From positions 62,001 through 126,000 of IMG/VR virus record IMGVR_UViG_3300028558_000018: a DNA stretch of 64,000 bases; one strand, written 5' to 3'. This DNA comes from a virus. How positions within the stretch are numbered: position 1 is the first letter of the stretch; each line of letters begins with the position of its first letter. The notes beneath the pieces were generated by a model. The model made no database searches. It was given only the letters and a program-made list of their open reading frames with translations, and had not been told where the DNA came from. Of this stretch, positions 9,101 to 18,258 are shown piece after piece. The position numbers were made by a program, and so were the translations under genes.

Positions 9101-12030
9101 CTAAATAGAGTTGTCAACGAAGATGTTAATGTATTAATATCTTTTTCGCTCGCTGCACCAGATTGTAAAACTTCATTAAGTTGCTGTTGAGTTCTAACAT
9201 AATTTTCTGCCGAATTTGTAGATGCGGAGATGGCCGCTGACATTTTTTCAAATTCATCGGCGGCTTTTTTGAATGCTCTATCGGGAGCGCCCGCGACGGC
9301 TTTTCCCGCTCCATAAGCCAAACCAGCCCCCGCACCCACAGCTAGTCCAACAGGATTACCAGTTAGCGCGCCAAGAGACAAACCAGCGGCGGTATCGTTA
9401 ATAATATCGCTAGTTGGACCCTCAAACGCACCAGATAGTAACGACCCACCTAAAGAAGCTCCAAAGCCAATACCCGTCACTCTTGAGCGGCGATTTTGTA
9501 AAATTTGTTTTCTTTCTGATTCGGCAAAAATTCTTTCTTGCCCGCTAAGTCTTTTAACCCCTAGAGCCTTTCTTATAGCCGCGTTATCTTCTGGCAATTG
9601 GTCTTCAAAAGTTCCACGAAAAGTTCCACGTAATCCAGAGTATTTAGATTCAAGAGTTTTTTTGATTTTTAACAATCTACCGGACTCATCAACATCTCCA
9701 GATTGGAATGAAGACAGGGCACGATCCATTTTATTCGCGGCGGCAATTCTAGCTCTTTCAGCGGGAGTATATGAGGCCTCTCTATTTTGTTTTTCTCTAG
9801 TTTGTCTAAGATAATAATCTTCCGTAGATTCTAAATCGCCCGCACCTTCACCGCCGCCAGAGCCGCCCTTAGATAATTTTCCGCCAATAAATATTTTAGG
9901 CTGTTGTTCTAATTTGTAAAGGCGATTAAATTGTGCTCCAACAGTTTGACGAATTTTAGCTTGGGATTCTTTAGTGAGATTGATTTCTTTAATATAATCT
10001 TCGATTGAAGAACCTAATCCATAAGCGACTTCTTTATCAATTTTGGTTACGGAATTTGTTAATTGACCAAAAAGGCTTCTTAATTTAGAAGACTGCTCGG
10101 GCGTAATTAAAAATTGAGAAAAGGGAGATTCGTTTACTCCTAAATTTCTAGATAAACTATCAAATGCGGCATAATTCGGAATTTTTTGGGCAATATTGGG
10201 ATTCGCACCCATTGCCAAAGCTCTATTCACCCCTTGAAATCCACCTAATGGCTCGTCACGTTTATTTGCAACCAATAATCCCATTGGATTGCTAGGAGAA
10301 ATCAATCTCTTATCAGTATCTACATAAATATCTTTTTCGCTTACCCCAGAAATTTTCTCTCTGTTGATTGCTTCTTGTAAAGGATCAGCATAATTATTTA
10401 CTCTTCCGGTCAATTTAGCAAGCGAACCAGCGGATTCCCTTTGGGCGATTCCGATAGCCAGAGATGATTTAATATTAGACAACCCCTGCGAACGCTCTCT
10501 AATTGCCGCGATTCTCAACTCGACTTCCGCTAAGGAATTAGCTCCCGCGATTAATTTTTGATAGTCTGTTCCTGCGGCCTGTAATAACTGATTTATCTTT
10601 TGCTGGGTGGTCGCGACTCTTTCGTTTCCTACCGCGACATCAATTAAATTCTTAATAGCCCCCTTGGTAAATTCAGAAGATTTTCTAAGTAACCCAACAA
10701 TAATAGCGGAAAAAATCACCGTGCCGGGGCCAGCAACGAAATTCCCAATACCTTTAAAAAATCCTTCCGCAAATTTCTGACCAGAGGTTTCCGGTCCTTT
10801 CCCGCTCCCAACAAAAGTCTCGCTTAAAAGATCGGAAGTAGAAACAACTTTTTTAATTACTGGGCTAATAGCTAATTCGCCAAATTTTCCAGTAGCTTGT
10901 TTGTAATTTTGCCCAATAACATTTAAATTAGATGCTAAAGTTTGATTAAGCTTCGCATTTTGTTTGATTGCCGTATCAGTAGAATTAATTGAATCATCAA
11001 GCGCGGATTTATAAGTAGAATAGCCAGTAGAAAGATCGTTAATTACGGCCTTTAGCTGATTTGCTTGGAATACGCCACCCGTTAATTCCGTAATAAAAGT
11101 TTGCTGGCTTTTATTTAAATTCGGATAAACATCACTTAATGATTTTAAAATATCAACGGCGGAACGAGTATTGCCTGCCACGTCTCTCGCGGCGACGCCA
11201 ATTGCTTGAAGTTGATCCACCGTGTCATTACGTTGGACGCGCTGAAAAATACTTTTGAGCGCGTTACCAATAACGTCGCCGCCACGATTTGTAATATGTT
11301 GAGCGGAAGTAATTAACGCAATTAATTGGTCAATATTAACCCCCGCATCTTGGGCGGAACTACCAACACGCTGAAGCGCATCGGCAATATCTTTACCCGA
11401 AATCGCGAAACGAGAAGAAATTGAGGCTAATTTATTAGTTAAATCAGTAGAAGTAATAACTTCTTTATTGTAACTGTTAATAACGCTAGTTAGAGTCCCA
11501 ACTGATTCTTTTAGTGATTGCCCGCTTAACCTTGATAAAATCGCCGCGTCATTTAGTCTTTTTAATGATTCCGCCGCGCCGAGTCCTTGACGAGCTAATT
11601 CCTTCGCTCCTTCAGCAATATCTTTAAAATTACTCCCCGTGTTGCGCGCCACATCGAAAAGTTGCTTGGAATAAGATTCTAATCCAGACTTCGAGAGATT
11701 CAACACCACATTGATATTAGCGAGGATTTTTTGCACCTCGATACCATTAGTAGCTAAATCTTTCATTCCCTTGGAAACCGCCGCGAGAATCCCCACTGAA
11801 GAACCGAATGCGAGAACACGGGCATTTGAAGCCTCTAAAGATTTACTAAACTCACTTGCTTGACCACTTAATCTACCCAACGGGCCGCTTAATTTATTTA
11901 GCCCAGCGGAATCAAAATCTAGCTTAATTTTACTAAAATTTAATGCCTCAATTTTCTTTTGTGCCTCTGCCGCCGTGCGATAGCCTTTAGAAAAATCAAA
12001 ATCCGCGCTGTATGTGAATGCTTCGGGCAT
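6166..12030 (-). CDS. Tape measure protein
   Basis: 1954 residues, by far the longest gene. Residues about 65-400 match the pattern of the TP901-type tape-measure domain (long Ala/Leu/Lys helices such as FKDIAEGAKELARQGLGAAE and SLKESVGTLTSVINSYNK, ending in a TELTGGVFQANQ motif). Hydrophobic segments follow near residues 430-455 and 870-930 (Gly/Ala-rich, AAGLSLGALTGNPVG). The remainder is coiled-coil-like. The protein sets tail length and is ejected with the DNA; at roughly 1.5 angstrom per residue the tail would approach 290 nm. Position between chaperone-like and tail-tip genes supports the call. Confidence 0.95.
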   Translation of the reverse strand: MPEAFTYSADFDFSKGYRTAAEAQKKIEALNFSKIKLDFDSAGLNKLSGPLGRLSGQASEFSKSLEASNARVLAFGSSVGILAAVSKGMKDLATNGIEVQKILANINVVLNLSKSGLESYSKQLFDVARNTGSNFKDIAEGAKELARQGLGAAESLKRLNDAAILSRLSGQSLKESVGTLTSVINSYNKEVITSTDLTNKLASISSRFAISGKDIADALQRVGSSAQDAGVNIDQLIALITSAQHITNRGGDVIGNALKSIFQRVQRNDTVDQLQAIGVAARDVAGNTRSAVDILKSLSDVYPNLNKSQQTFITELTGGVFQANQLKAVINDLSTGYSTYKSALDDSINSTDTAIKQNAKLNQTLASNLNVIGQNYKQATGKFGELAISPVIKKVVSTSDLLSETFVGSGKGPETSGQKFAEGFFKGIGNFVAGPGTVIFSAIIVGLLRKSSEFTKGAIKNLIDVAVGNERVATTQQKINQLLQAAGTDYQKLIAGANSLAEVELRIAAIRERSQGLSNIKSSLAIGIAQRESAGSLAKLTGRVNNYADPLQEAINREKISGVSEKDIYVDTDKRLISPSNPMGLLVANKRDEPLGGFQGVNRALAMGANPNIAQKIPNYAAFDSLSRNLGVNESPFSQFLITPEQSSKLRSLFGQLTNSVTKIDKEVAYGLGSSIEDYIKEINLTKESQAKIRQTVGAQFNRLYKLEQQPKIFIGGKLSKGGSGGGEGAGDLESTEDYYLRQTREKQNREASYTPAERARIAAANKMDRALSSFQSGDVDESGRLLKIKKTLESKYSGLRGTFRGTFEDQLPEDNAAIRKALGVKRLSGQERIFAESERKQILQNRRSRVTGIGFGASLGGSLLSGAFEGPTSDIINDTAAGLSLGALTGNPVGLAVGAGAGLAYGAGKAVAGAPDRAFKKAADEFEKMSAAISASTNSAENYVRTQQQLNEVLQSGAASEKDINTLTSSLTTLFSEITDNRLKQDILSAGDDINKLGDKLSEFAKKSREILAEKAIGVSSAGALAQRDNKSLGFGGNYRTEDLVTIGKNVAQSGKINSSNIGEFQAKFDELSKTINESKLEETIRAIGVPIKDITDYYARLNVLSSALGEAKLGKQAEEITKDLNAYLVALSNFQKEFRRLIDTRLNEQKITLTGDVATNNVRSSAAKSVLSGLSYGLTDSSIARGEGIIQQRALRDQTTTGLKDIKLDASGKIASLITNVLQQSASDALKEEIGKTDPDKLIQKILNLDTKDFKGGIAGEDIGKVKNQLYQDLIDYEKTIGEFGIKQKEATKLLDIEINTRLAAIRRQALIGSFGGVGNLGKSLDTSPFVAASQAASFRAIGEYQLGRGDYVSNNQKAVLQNQTARARLTESQSAIELAKLFPEIAAVRTPAIQAKVSKSFEFEDRQKLAQLTADQLKATFKSELTGNGIRTQNLSVGTLEILQQKIFNALSATGPNGQRRPGGDRNYDGALKILDDSGIKTRNPELYDRFASVLSQAQQIQGNIPDAAKSKAKLSVPGLLSESDQQKINEGYSSDNNSAQVAINTAVTARRLEDIKGLLAVSNDALLKQGEVNKLRGDAQKILESAGKKQQYKDALFDTGYVRLQGDQLQLQSSFKGAFQKVSGKDYNEAKSLAADSGAVSTGEISIFNRLLKGGNAKDIFKDVKDNLKDNDAFLQVLSPDVNKRDDALKLLIAQFTNSKLVKGLEDNTTAINELNKQYAEKNKDIDTAGKVANAAKEASAKATEEFGKKQSTAGTAIAGSGSAAENVQEQIAAARKTAAKKVNSPDYTPRNVTIYGKGVSTLDDDVRFGNSSSLVGHSPELNPAYQDWRTHRNFSKMSDRVGDSPSFLPYDSKTNTRAGFPETYPTKPKEKDKDSDDTKKSQALLEKATNGITLDVAQKIQAAIQVTVNGAQNNEELKSFITASIGAYYKNLQGQIDELKGGIAKPSAA

Positions 12031-12091
12031 GGGTATATTTTAAATCCTTATTCCTTGAAAAATATTACACAAAAATCCCCCAAGAGTGAAC

Positions 12092-13096
12092 TTACTTATA
12101 AAGCGTCTGTCCCTCTTGAATCTGTTGGATTTCACTAGAAGTTAACCCACCCAATCCCGCTTCCTTCTTTTTACGTGCTTGCAACGCCAATGGATTCCCT
12201 GTTTCTAGCCCCGCTGCTTTCAAATCTTCCTTTGTCGCACCCATAATAGATAGAGCATTTTCACCCTTTTCTTTGGTTTCCTCCTTCATATTACTGCTGG
12301 AATTAACAAAATCAATGAGTTTTTCAGGGTCATTGCGAACTTCATCGGGAATATCCTTGGTGTTTGACAATAATTGTTTAAAATATCGGCCATAAGCTGA
12401 AATTTCGCTTTGAAAACTTGTTAATTGGATAATTGGCTTCCCCCAGAAATCGCTTAAATTCTCAGTCAAATAAAAATAGTTTTGAAAAAATGATTGCAAA
12501 CATATTAATTTGATATTATTAGTATTAATATTATTAATTGCGCTATTGTAAATTTTAATTAAATCATCCAACGCTTCATCCTCTAACAAATCAAATTCTT
12601 CCTCAGAGTATAATGGAATGGTTAGCCCCTTATCTTTGTAAAAGGATTTGAAAATAAAATATCCATTTAATCTATTCGCGGCCAACTTTTCACAAGTGTT
12701 GCCTATTTGGGAAGATTTTTGCTTATTCTTTTTATCTAATTTAGATAACTCTACTTCTATAAGTCTTTGAGTTTGTTCTACTTGAGACGGAATAGTTTGC
12801 TTAGTTTTAGTTTGGCGCAACCTATCAATATAAAGCATTATTGCTTTAATTTCTTCTTCATCGCTTTGCTTCCAAAATCCTTGACGTTTTAATTGTTCTA
12901 CGACTTCATTTTCAGTGGGCAAGCCCTTTGATTTAGATTCTTCGTAAACTTGCTCATAATTTGAATCTAAATCAACTTGGTCGGATAATGTAAAATGCTT
13001 GATATAAACAATTTGAGAGCCAATTTTTGCCGACGAATAACCTATTGAAATCGCATGAAATATGCGTTTTAACTCTAACTGTTTCCGCTCAACCAT
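12092..13096 (-). CDS. Putative tail assembly chaperone 2
   Basis: 334 residues, directly upstream of the tape measure gene, where tail assembly chaperones (G/GT type in lambda) are found. Charged and largely helical, no membrane segment. Residues about 45-95 (YEQVYEESKSKGLPTENEVVEQLKRQGF in parts) parallel a segment of the preceding protein (LYFCMDQGLYTKNQIAKKY), which suggests that the two share a domain. The two genes are 6 bases apart and are encoded separately, so there is no sign of the frameshift used in lambda. Function is inferred from position and pairing. Confidence 0.6.
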   Translation of the reverse strand: MVERKQLELKRIFHAISIGYSSAKIGSQIVYIKHFTLSDQVDLDSNYEQVYEESKSKGLPTENEVVEQLKRQGFWKQSDEEEIKAIMLYIDRLRQTKTKQTIPSQVEQTQRLIEVELSKLDKKNKQKSSQIGNTCEKLAANRLNGYFIFKSFYKDKGLTIPLYSEEEFDLLEDEALDDLIKIYNSAINNINTNNIKLICLQSFFQNYFYLTENLSDFWGKPIIQLTSFQSEISAYGRYFKQLLSNTKDIPDEVRNDPEKLIDFVNSSSNMKEETKEKGENALSIMGATKEDLKAAGLETGNPLALQARKKKEAGLGGLTSSEIQQIQEGQTLYK

Positions 13097-13102
13097 AAGG
13101 AA

Positions 13103-13876
13103 TTAAATTCCTAATTCTTCCTCGATAGGCTTAAAATCTTCGCGAGTTTGCGGCGATGCGCTAAACCAATAAGCGATAATAGCTGAAAGTTTGTTTCTTA
13201 CATTGAAAAACAATTCATCTTTTTCTTCACCCAGACGTTCATATTCATCAAGTTTTTCTTCAAAAGTCGCGCCTTTAAACATAGGCTCAACCTTCCCATT
13301 AATTTCTTTATGAGTCAAAAACACAGTGAACCAATTAAGAATTCTATAAAATGCCTTTTGATCTGCGCTATGGTCGAAAATCGCGCTGCGTTGGGTTTCA
13401 AAATCAATAGTTGAATGTTTTAGAATAGAAAGTTCGGCGTAAAGTTTCGCGCCCGCGTCCTTTTCTTCTTCGGTCAATGTAGAAATATCTTTAGAATTAT
13501 AATGTTGAATTTCGCCAATTTTAATCGCCAATTCGGTTTGAAGCTTCACATAATAATCAGCGTCTTGTTTGGACAAATCTCCACCAAAATCATTATATTT
13601 TTTGGCAATTTGATTCTTGGTGTATAACCCTTGATCCATACAAAAATAGAGATATTTACTATATTCTAATTCGGCCTCTTCACGTTGTTTGCGAGTGGGT
13701 TTATAAATAAGAATCTTGACAGGAATTTTATCTTGGACTTTCGTTTTTACAGTAATTTCCGCCCCGTTTTCCATGCGGGTTTCTGATTTTTCTACTTCAT
13801 CAGTAATAGAAGATAGAAAATCATAGATAATTTTCTTTTGCGGGCCTTGCGGTGTTTCTAGGCTGGGAGGAGTCAT
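13103..13876 (-). CDS. Putative tail assembly chaperone 1
   Basis: 257 residues. A segment reading KILIYKPTRKQREEAELEYS is followed by LYFCMDQGLYTKNQIAKKY, a pattern I associate with phage proteins encoded just before tape measures. It is acidic and helical with no signal peptide. It precedes a second gene that shares part of the pattern. I infer that it helps to coat or fold the tape measure before tube assembly; it could also be another tail-morphogenesis factor. Confidence 0.6.
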   Translation of the reverse strand: MTPPSLETPQGPQKKIIYDFLSSITDEVEKSETRMENGAEITVKTKVQDKIPVKILIYKPTRKQREEAELEYSKYLYFCMDQGLYTKNQIAKKYNDFGGDLSKQDADYYVKLQTELAIKIGEIQHYNSKDISTLTEEEKDAGAKLYAELSILKHSTIDFETQRSAIFDHSADQKAFYRILNWFTVFLTHKEINGKVEPMFKGATFEEKLDEYERLGEEKDELFFNVRNKLSAIIAYWFSASPQTREDFKPIEEELGI

Positions 13877-13888
13877 TGTAGTATATTA

Positions 13889-14173
13889 TTAATTTTTAAA
13901 TTGAATGTCAAATTTATCTAATTCGTCTTGGAGATTTCTTGTCGCGGAACCCGCATGGTCGAGAACTCTTTTACGAAAATGTCCATAGGCTTCTTTATCG
14001 AAAAAATTAGCTTGGATGACTAGATTTTTATACTCGGGAGGAAGCGCGGAAAGGAGTTTATAAAATTGCTCATCATGTTGATATTGAATATCTTCAAGAA
14101 TTTCTAAAAATTGCACGGAAATCCCTTTTACATTTTTAATCGCGTTGAATTGTAAATAATCTTTTGCCTCCAT
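13889..14173 (-). CDS. Small tail-cluster protein, unknown
   Basis: 94 residues, predicted all-helical, with no recognised motif. The start is preceded by AAAGGA eleven bases upstream, one of the few Shine-Dalgarno-like sequences in the window. It is the first gene after the terminator at 14254 and probably begins the transcript that carries the chaperone pair and tape measure. Role unknown. Confidence 0.7.
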   Translation of the reverse strand: MEAKDYLQFNAIKNVKGISVQFLEILEDIQYQHDEQFYKLLSALPPEYKNLVIQANFFDKEAYGHFRKRVLDHAGSATRNLQDELDKFDIQFKN

Positions 14174-14253
14174 AATAATCCTTTGTTAACCCACCTTGTT
14201 CCTTAAAACTGATTAACCTAAATGATTATAAATGTGAAATTAAATTTAGGCAC

Positions 14254-14282
14254 AAAAAATCTCCCAGCGATTAACTAGGAGA
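14254..14282 (-). terminator. Rho-independent terminator after the tail-tube gene
   Basis: Read leftward, TCTCCTAG and CTGGGAGA form an 8-bp stem with one G-U pair around a 7-base loop, followed by ATTTTTT. It lies 26 bases beyond the stop of the gene at 14308, so it separates abundant tail-tube transcripts from the chaperone and tape-measure genes. Confidence 0.85.
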
Positions 14283-14307
14283 ATTTTATATCTAACTGAC
14301 TAACTAA

Positions 14308-15435
14308 TTAAGGATTTACCCCAGAGATATAGAATCCGTGGAGTGTATCGCTAGAACCACCGATAGGAGCACTAAACTGCATCGTGACAGTCTGGGCGGG
14401 GCCGACGCTTTCGGAGAATTCCGCTGAATCAAGTTGCGCGCCAACGAGTGTGTAAATCAGAATAGAATTACCAGTAGTAGAGTCACATTTCGGAAGGGTG
14501 GCCGAAACCTGTAGATTATAAGTGGAATTATCACAGAATAAAGAAGTAACAGAACCGTTGTTCAACTGATTGACAAGAGCATCAATCGAAAACGTAACGT
14601 TAATGGGGAAATTAATATTACGAGCATAGGCTTGTTTAGAACCTAAGCGTTGGAGAACTTCGAGAGAAATCGGGGCATTAATGGTGAACGATTGAATATT
14701 CGCGGCCCCGACACCAGTAACAGTTGCGCCAAGAGTCGTAGAAACTTGAGATAAATCAACAAATAAATCACCTTGGCGAATTGCAATAGGCTGATCAACC
14801 GTCCCAGAGGTAGCCAGAGGAATATTATAAGTATAACCAGTAATTTGCGCGCTAGTATTGTGATCAACGGCAGGAATAGCGTTGCCAGTTCCGCCCACAT
14901 CATAAGTGGCATTAAGAGCCTCCCAAGTGGTAGAAGCGGTCATGAAACCACCAACGGCAGCAGAAACGGAATAAGAAGAAAGGGCGGCATTACCGAAACC
15001 GCGAACGTCAACTACAGAATTACCAGAAAGGGTCGCTAAATCTGTGCCCTCGGCAACCGTAGGAATGAAGAAATTCTTTTCGGCTTGGGTGCGGTCGATG
15101 ATATGTTGAAGGGCGGAACCGTGGCCAGAGCCGGAGATATTAAGGCCGACCATTTTTTCCGCACTTCCGTCAGTTGCATAATAAGAATAGCTTAAGTTAA
15201 CGGTGGGCGATTGGGTCACAAGACGAGCAATGGGAGCGAGTTGGCCAAATTGCGTAATATTTGTGCGGTTGGCTTGAAATCCATCGCGAGTAGTTGTTAC
15301 GCGAGAAATCTGTTGGAGTAAGTTCGTCCCAGAGTTGCCAAGGCTAAAATGTGCGCCAGAAGCGTTCGCGCCACTTGGCCCCACCATGACCCCATTGATC
15401 TGATAAATTCTGCGGCTAAAAACAGGAGTAGACAT
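14308..15435 (-). CDS. Major tail (tube) protein candidate
   Basis: 375 residues, rich in Ser, Thr, Gly and Ala. The first part contains RVTTTRDGFQANRTNITQFG and the last part DSAEFSESVGPAQTVTMQFS, the kind of strand pattern found in tail-tube and Ig-decorated tail proteins. Base composition is clearly more GC-rich than the surroundings, as for the capsid genes, which suggests codon choice for high expression. It stands alone between intergenic gaps and has its own terminator. Tail tube is the best fit by position between connectors and chaperones; no sheath gene is seen. Confidence 0.7.
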   Translation of the reverse strand: MSTPVFSRRIYQINGVMVGPSGANASGAHFSLGNSGTNLLQQISRVTTTRDGFQANRTNITQFGQLAPIARLVTQSPTVNLSYSYYATDGSAEKMVGLNISGSGHGSALQHIIDRTQAEKNFFIPTVAEGTDLATLSGNSVVDVRGFGNAALSSYSVSAAVGGFMTASTTWEALNATYDVGGTGNAIPAVDHNTSAQITGYTYNIPLATSGTVDQPIAIRQGDLFVDLSQVSTTLGATVTGVGAANIQSFTINAPISLEVLQRLGSKQAYARNINFPINVTFSIDALVNQLNNGSVTSLFCDNSTYNLQVSATLPKCDSTTGNSILIYTLVGAQLDSAEFSESVGPAQTVTMQFSAPIGGSSDTLHGFYISGVNP

Positions 15436-15532
15436 AAATAGTAATTATTGATTATTAATTGAGATGTAGTTTGATAAATAATCATTACAACAATTTTGGG
15501 GGAAAGTGAAGTGTTAAAGGGTATTTTCTTTT

Positions 15533-16570
15533 TTATTGGCTCCTACGAGGATAGCGTTGCATGTTTATATCAAAATTTACAAACGCCACAAAGTAATTAT
15601 TAACATTATTGGTCTTTTCACTAACTTTACTCACATGGACTTTCTTCACCCAAGCCAAATTGTTCGCATAGCCAAATTGGGCTACATAATTATTATAATT
15701 GTAAACCCCGCTTAAATTATCCTTAATATCTCCATAAAAGTTCAATGGCATATAATCCAAGGGAATTAATGGAAACATTAAATTATTAGTATCTCTTAAC
15801 AGAGAAAGAACTCCATCTATTTGATATTGGTCTTTACAAATCAACATCACATTCGCGCTCATTTTGGTCAAATCTTGCCCGCCGAAAGTAAATGGCTCAT
15901 TATCTCCTTCTGAAAGCGATATAACTGAACACGGCGCGGCGTAAATATATGGAGATAAACCAGTTGCGGGCAAACCCACATTATTATCGTTGCCCATAAT
16001 TGATTCAAATACTATTTGTTGGTTAGACTCCGAAGTAATATAAGTGTTAAATTCCTTTTTCGCATAATTGCCACTAAATGCAGGAATTGTTTGAGAAGTT
16101 AAATCCAAATTAGTCGCATTGTAGAAATAATAAAACCCTTGCGATATTCCCGTAGTTGAAACTAATTGCCCGCCAGAATAAACATAAGTTGCGTTACAAT
16201 CTTGAACATAAGCGGGGGTTGTTCCACTATAAGAACCCGTAATATAATTATAAAGTTCCCCTGAAACGGCCAAATTAGAGAAAATTCTACCATTTTGATA
16301 ATCAAACATCAGCCCGCTAGTTCCTCTTCCAATAAATTGCTCGGTATTAATGGGGGCAACGCCACTTAAAACATTCGCGCCGGGAATACTAGAGTCGTAA
16401 ACTAATTGCTTATAAGGAGATGCGTAAGTTACATAACCGGGCAAACTTGCATCAGTTGAGGGATAAAAAATAGTGGTTTCATTAGAAAACGCCTCCCCCG
16501 TGGATAACAAATAATGGTCAAACCACAAATAAAATGAGCCAAGAAGAGTATGGGAAAAGGTTTGTTTCAC
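15533..16570 (-). CDS. Tail/connector structural protein sharing the YSGG/TG motif
   Basis: 345 residues starting from GTG at 16570. The middle holds YVYSGGQLVSTTGISQGFYY, the same motif that recurs in the 673-residue tail protein at 880-2901. The C-terminal part (SANVMLICKDQYQIDGVLSL, later VAFVNFDINMQRYPRR) could be a tail-terminator or neck fold. It lies between connector genes and the tube gene. Structural role is likely, exact identity open. Confidence 0.6.
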   Translation of the reverse strand: MKQTFSHTLLGSFYLWFDHYLLSTGEAFSNETTIFYPSTDASLPGYVTYASPYKQLVYDSSIPGANVLSGVAPINTEQFIGRGTSGLMFDYQNGRIFSNLAVSGELYNYITGSYSGTTPAYVQDCNATYVYSGGQLVSTTGISQGFYYFYNATNLDLTSQTIPAFSGNYAKKEFNTYITSESNQQIVFESIMGNDNNVGLPATGLSPYIYAAPCSVISLSEGDNEPFTFGGQDLTKMSANVMLICKDQYQIDGVLSLLRDTNNLMFPLIPLDYMPLNFYGDIKDNLSGVYNYNNYVAQFGYANNLAWVKKVHVSKVSEKTNNVNNYFVAFVNFDINMQRYPRRSQ

Positions 16571-16586
16571 GATTTAATTACACTGA

Positions 16587-17219
16587 TTATTGTTGCCCGC
16601 GAATTTTTGCTTTCAGTTCGGCCAAGAACTCATTCACATAGGGAATTTTCACCCCATTAAAAGTTTCGCCGCGCACGTTGCCATTTTTAGATTGCAAGGC
16701 CATTTTTGACCTTGAATTAGCATTTTCACTATAATCTTTAAATATTGTCCGTTGGAAGCCCCCCACGCCACGTTTTACCATATCTAACCAACTTCTCCCT
16801 GTCCAACCCAAATGATTATATTGGACCGAAATTGATTCTAATTCATCAACGGTAATAACCCCCACTCGCGCCTCTACTCGATAAACCATTTTATCATTAG
16901 TATTACGTTTATTAATTGACATAATATTAATACCCTCTTCTAGGGCGTTCTTAATCGGCTCCGTGGGATCACCATCATCTTGATTAAACCCCATTAAGCC
17001 ATAAAGATTTCCATTTGTGAGAAATTGACTGCGAGTATCTGAGTTCCCCATTGAGGCTTCTGAGAGTTCTTGGGTAATGGGCGAATCTTCAAATTTTTTA
17101 ATTGCCTCTTGTTTATACTCTTCTATTTGTTTTTCGATTCTCCTTTTTGCCGTAGGATAAATACTTCTATCCACAGCTTTATCAATTTCTTTACGAAAAA
17201 CTGCAATATTAATGCCCAT
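16587..17219 (-). CDS. Neck/tail-completion protein candidate (HK97 gp10-like position)
   Basis: 210 residues. A charged N-terminal helix (RRIEKQIEEYKQEAIKKFED) is followed by GNLYGLMGF and VYRVEARVGVITVDELE. The architecture resembles the neck proteins encoded between connectors and tail tube in siphoviruses. It ends 16 bases before the next gene and begins 2 bases after the previous one. Assignment is by position and general shape only. Confidence 0.55.
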   Translation of the reverse strand: MGINIAVFRKEIDKAVDRSIYPTAKRRIEKQIEEYKQEAIKKFEDSPITQELSEASMGNSDTRSQFLTNGNLYGLMGFNQDDGDPTEPIKNALEEGINIMSINKRNTNDKMVYRVEARVGVITVDELESISVQYNHLGWTGRSWLDMVKRGVGGFQRTIFKDYSENANSRSKMALQSKNGNVRGETFNGVKIPYVNEFLAELKAKIRGQQ

Positions 17220-17221
17220 TT

Positions 17222-17680
17222 TTAATTAACGGCCTTGAGATAAAAATTATAAAACTGATAGCTAACTACGCCATGAGGCCGAGGATCAGATTCGATTTGA
17301 TAAAACGAATCATTAAAATAGATTTTTTTACAATTATTTAACACGGGAAGGGCATCGCCGCTACAAATAATTTTAACCAAATAATCTTTTTTACGCAGGT
17401 TGGTTTGATTAGAAGATTTTGTCCCACCCTCCGTAAAATCGTTAATCTTTTCGTCTTTCGGATAATGAATTCTTAAATTATATATTCCGCTATTAACAAC
17501 TTCTTGAATTTGCGTTTGGTTCGGACCGCTATTATAGAGAAAATTATGATTGGGGTTAGTGCTAATTACTGTCTTTTGAGAGGTTTGATAAATTATCACG
17601 GGTTTGGCCCATGTTTCATGAACCAACGCCATTGTATTCCTAAAATCTGTTTCGTCCGCGCTTGAAATAAATCCCGCCAT
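17222..17680 (-). CDS. Head-tail connector/stopper candidate
   Basis: 152 residues, beta-rich (VKIICSGDALPVLNN, KIYFNDSFYQIESDPRPHG). The size and place, second in a run of small genes after the capsid gene, suit a head-closure or stopper protein. No signature motif is visible. Confidence 0.55.
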   Translation of the reverse strand: MAGFISSADETDFRNTMALVHETWAKPVIIYQTSQKTVISTNPNHNFLYNSGPNQTQIQEVVNSGIYNLRIHYPKDEKINDFTEGGTKSSNQTNLRKKDYLVKIICSGDALPVLNNCKKIYFNDSFYQIESDPRPHGVVSYQFYNFYLKAVN

Positions 17681-17682
17681 AA

Positions 17683-18183
17683 TTAGTGTAAATAAGTTCT
17701 ATCTTGATTAATAGTGCCGTCAGAACCCCAGAGAATAACTTCGGTTGGTGAACCCATATCAATAACGACTGTTTTTGCGTTATTGCGCTGATACGCAAAT
17801 ATCATATTATCAAGATTCTTTTGCGCTTCTTTACGTAAATTAATAAAAGTTTTAGCAATTTCATTGGGCGAAAGACGCTTCACGGCACTTACGTCATCTT
17901 TGATTTCTGTCCAAAGAGACACCCCCGCTGCGCCCAAAAATGAACTAGCTTGACGATCATAATATTGAACTTTGTAAAGTTCTTTATAAATATCACTTTC
18001 TTCTGCGCCTAAACATGGGTCAATACCTGTGCCGCCGATACCGCTATAAGAAGTAATAATAGCGTTATTAAGTTTGCCGATATTGTTAATATACCAACCG
18101 GAAATATAGCCGATGGAGATTGCGGTAGGTTGACCAATTTCGTCCCAGCTACCAGAGGCTAAATTATATAGATCGCAAGACAT
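17683..18183 (-). CDS. Head-tail connector (adaptor) candidate
   Basis: 166 residues, helical in the middle (SDIYKELYKVQYYDRQASSF; SPNEIAKTFINLRKEAQKNL) with a C-terminal strand (VVIDMGSPTEVILWG). Helical adaptor proteins of this size commonly follow the capsid genes. It is the first gene after the terminator at 18199-18238, so it probably starts the connector transcript. Confidence 0.55.
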   Translation of the reverse strand: MSCDLYNLASGSWDEIGQPTAISIGYISGWYINNIGKLNNAIITSYSGIGGTGIDPCLGAEESDIYKELYKVQYYDRQASSFLGAAGVSLWTEIKDDVSAVKRLSPNEIAKTFINLRKEAQKNLDNMIFAYQRNNAKTVVIDMGSPTEVILWGSDGTINQDRTYLH

Positions 18184-18198
18184 ATCAAATATTACACG

Positions 18199-18238
18199 AA
18201 AAAGGGCTAAATTAGAAATTTACTCTCTAAAATAGCCC
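18199..18238 (-). terminator. Rho-independent terminator between the 141-residue gene and connectors
   Basis: Read leftward, GGGCTA pairs with TAGCCC, with an inner TTAGA/TCTAA extension, and is followed by TTTTTC. It lies 20 bases beyond the stop of the gene at 18259 and just before the connector gene. Confidence 0.75.
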
Positions 18239-18258
18239 CCGTTGATGTTAACGAATAA

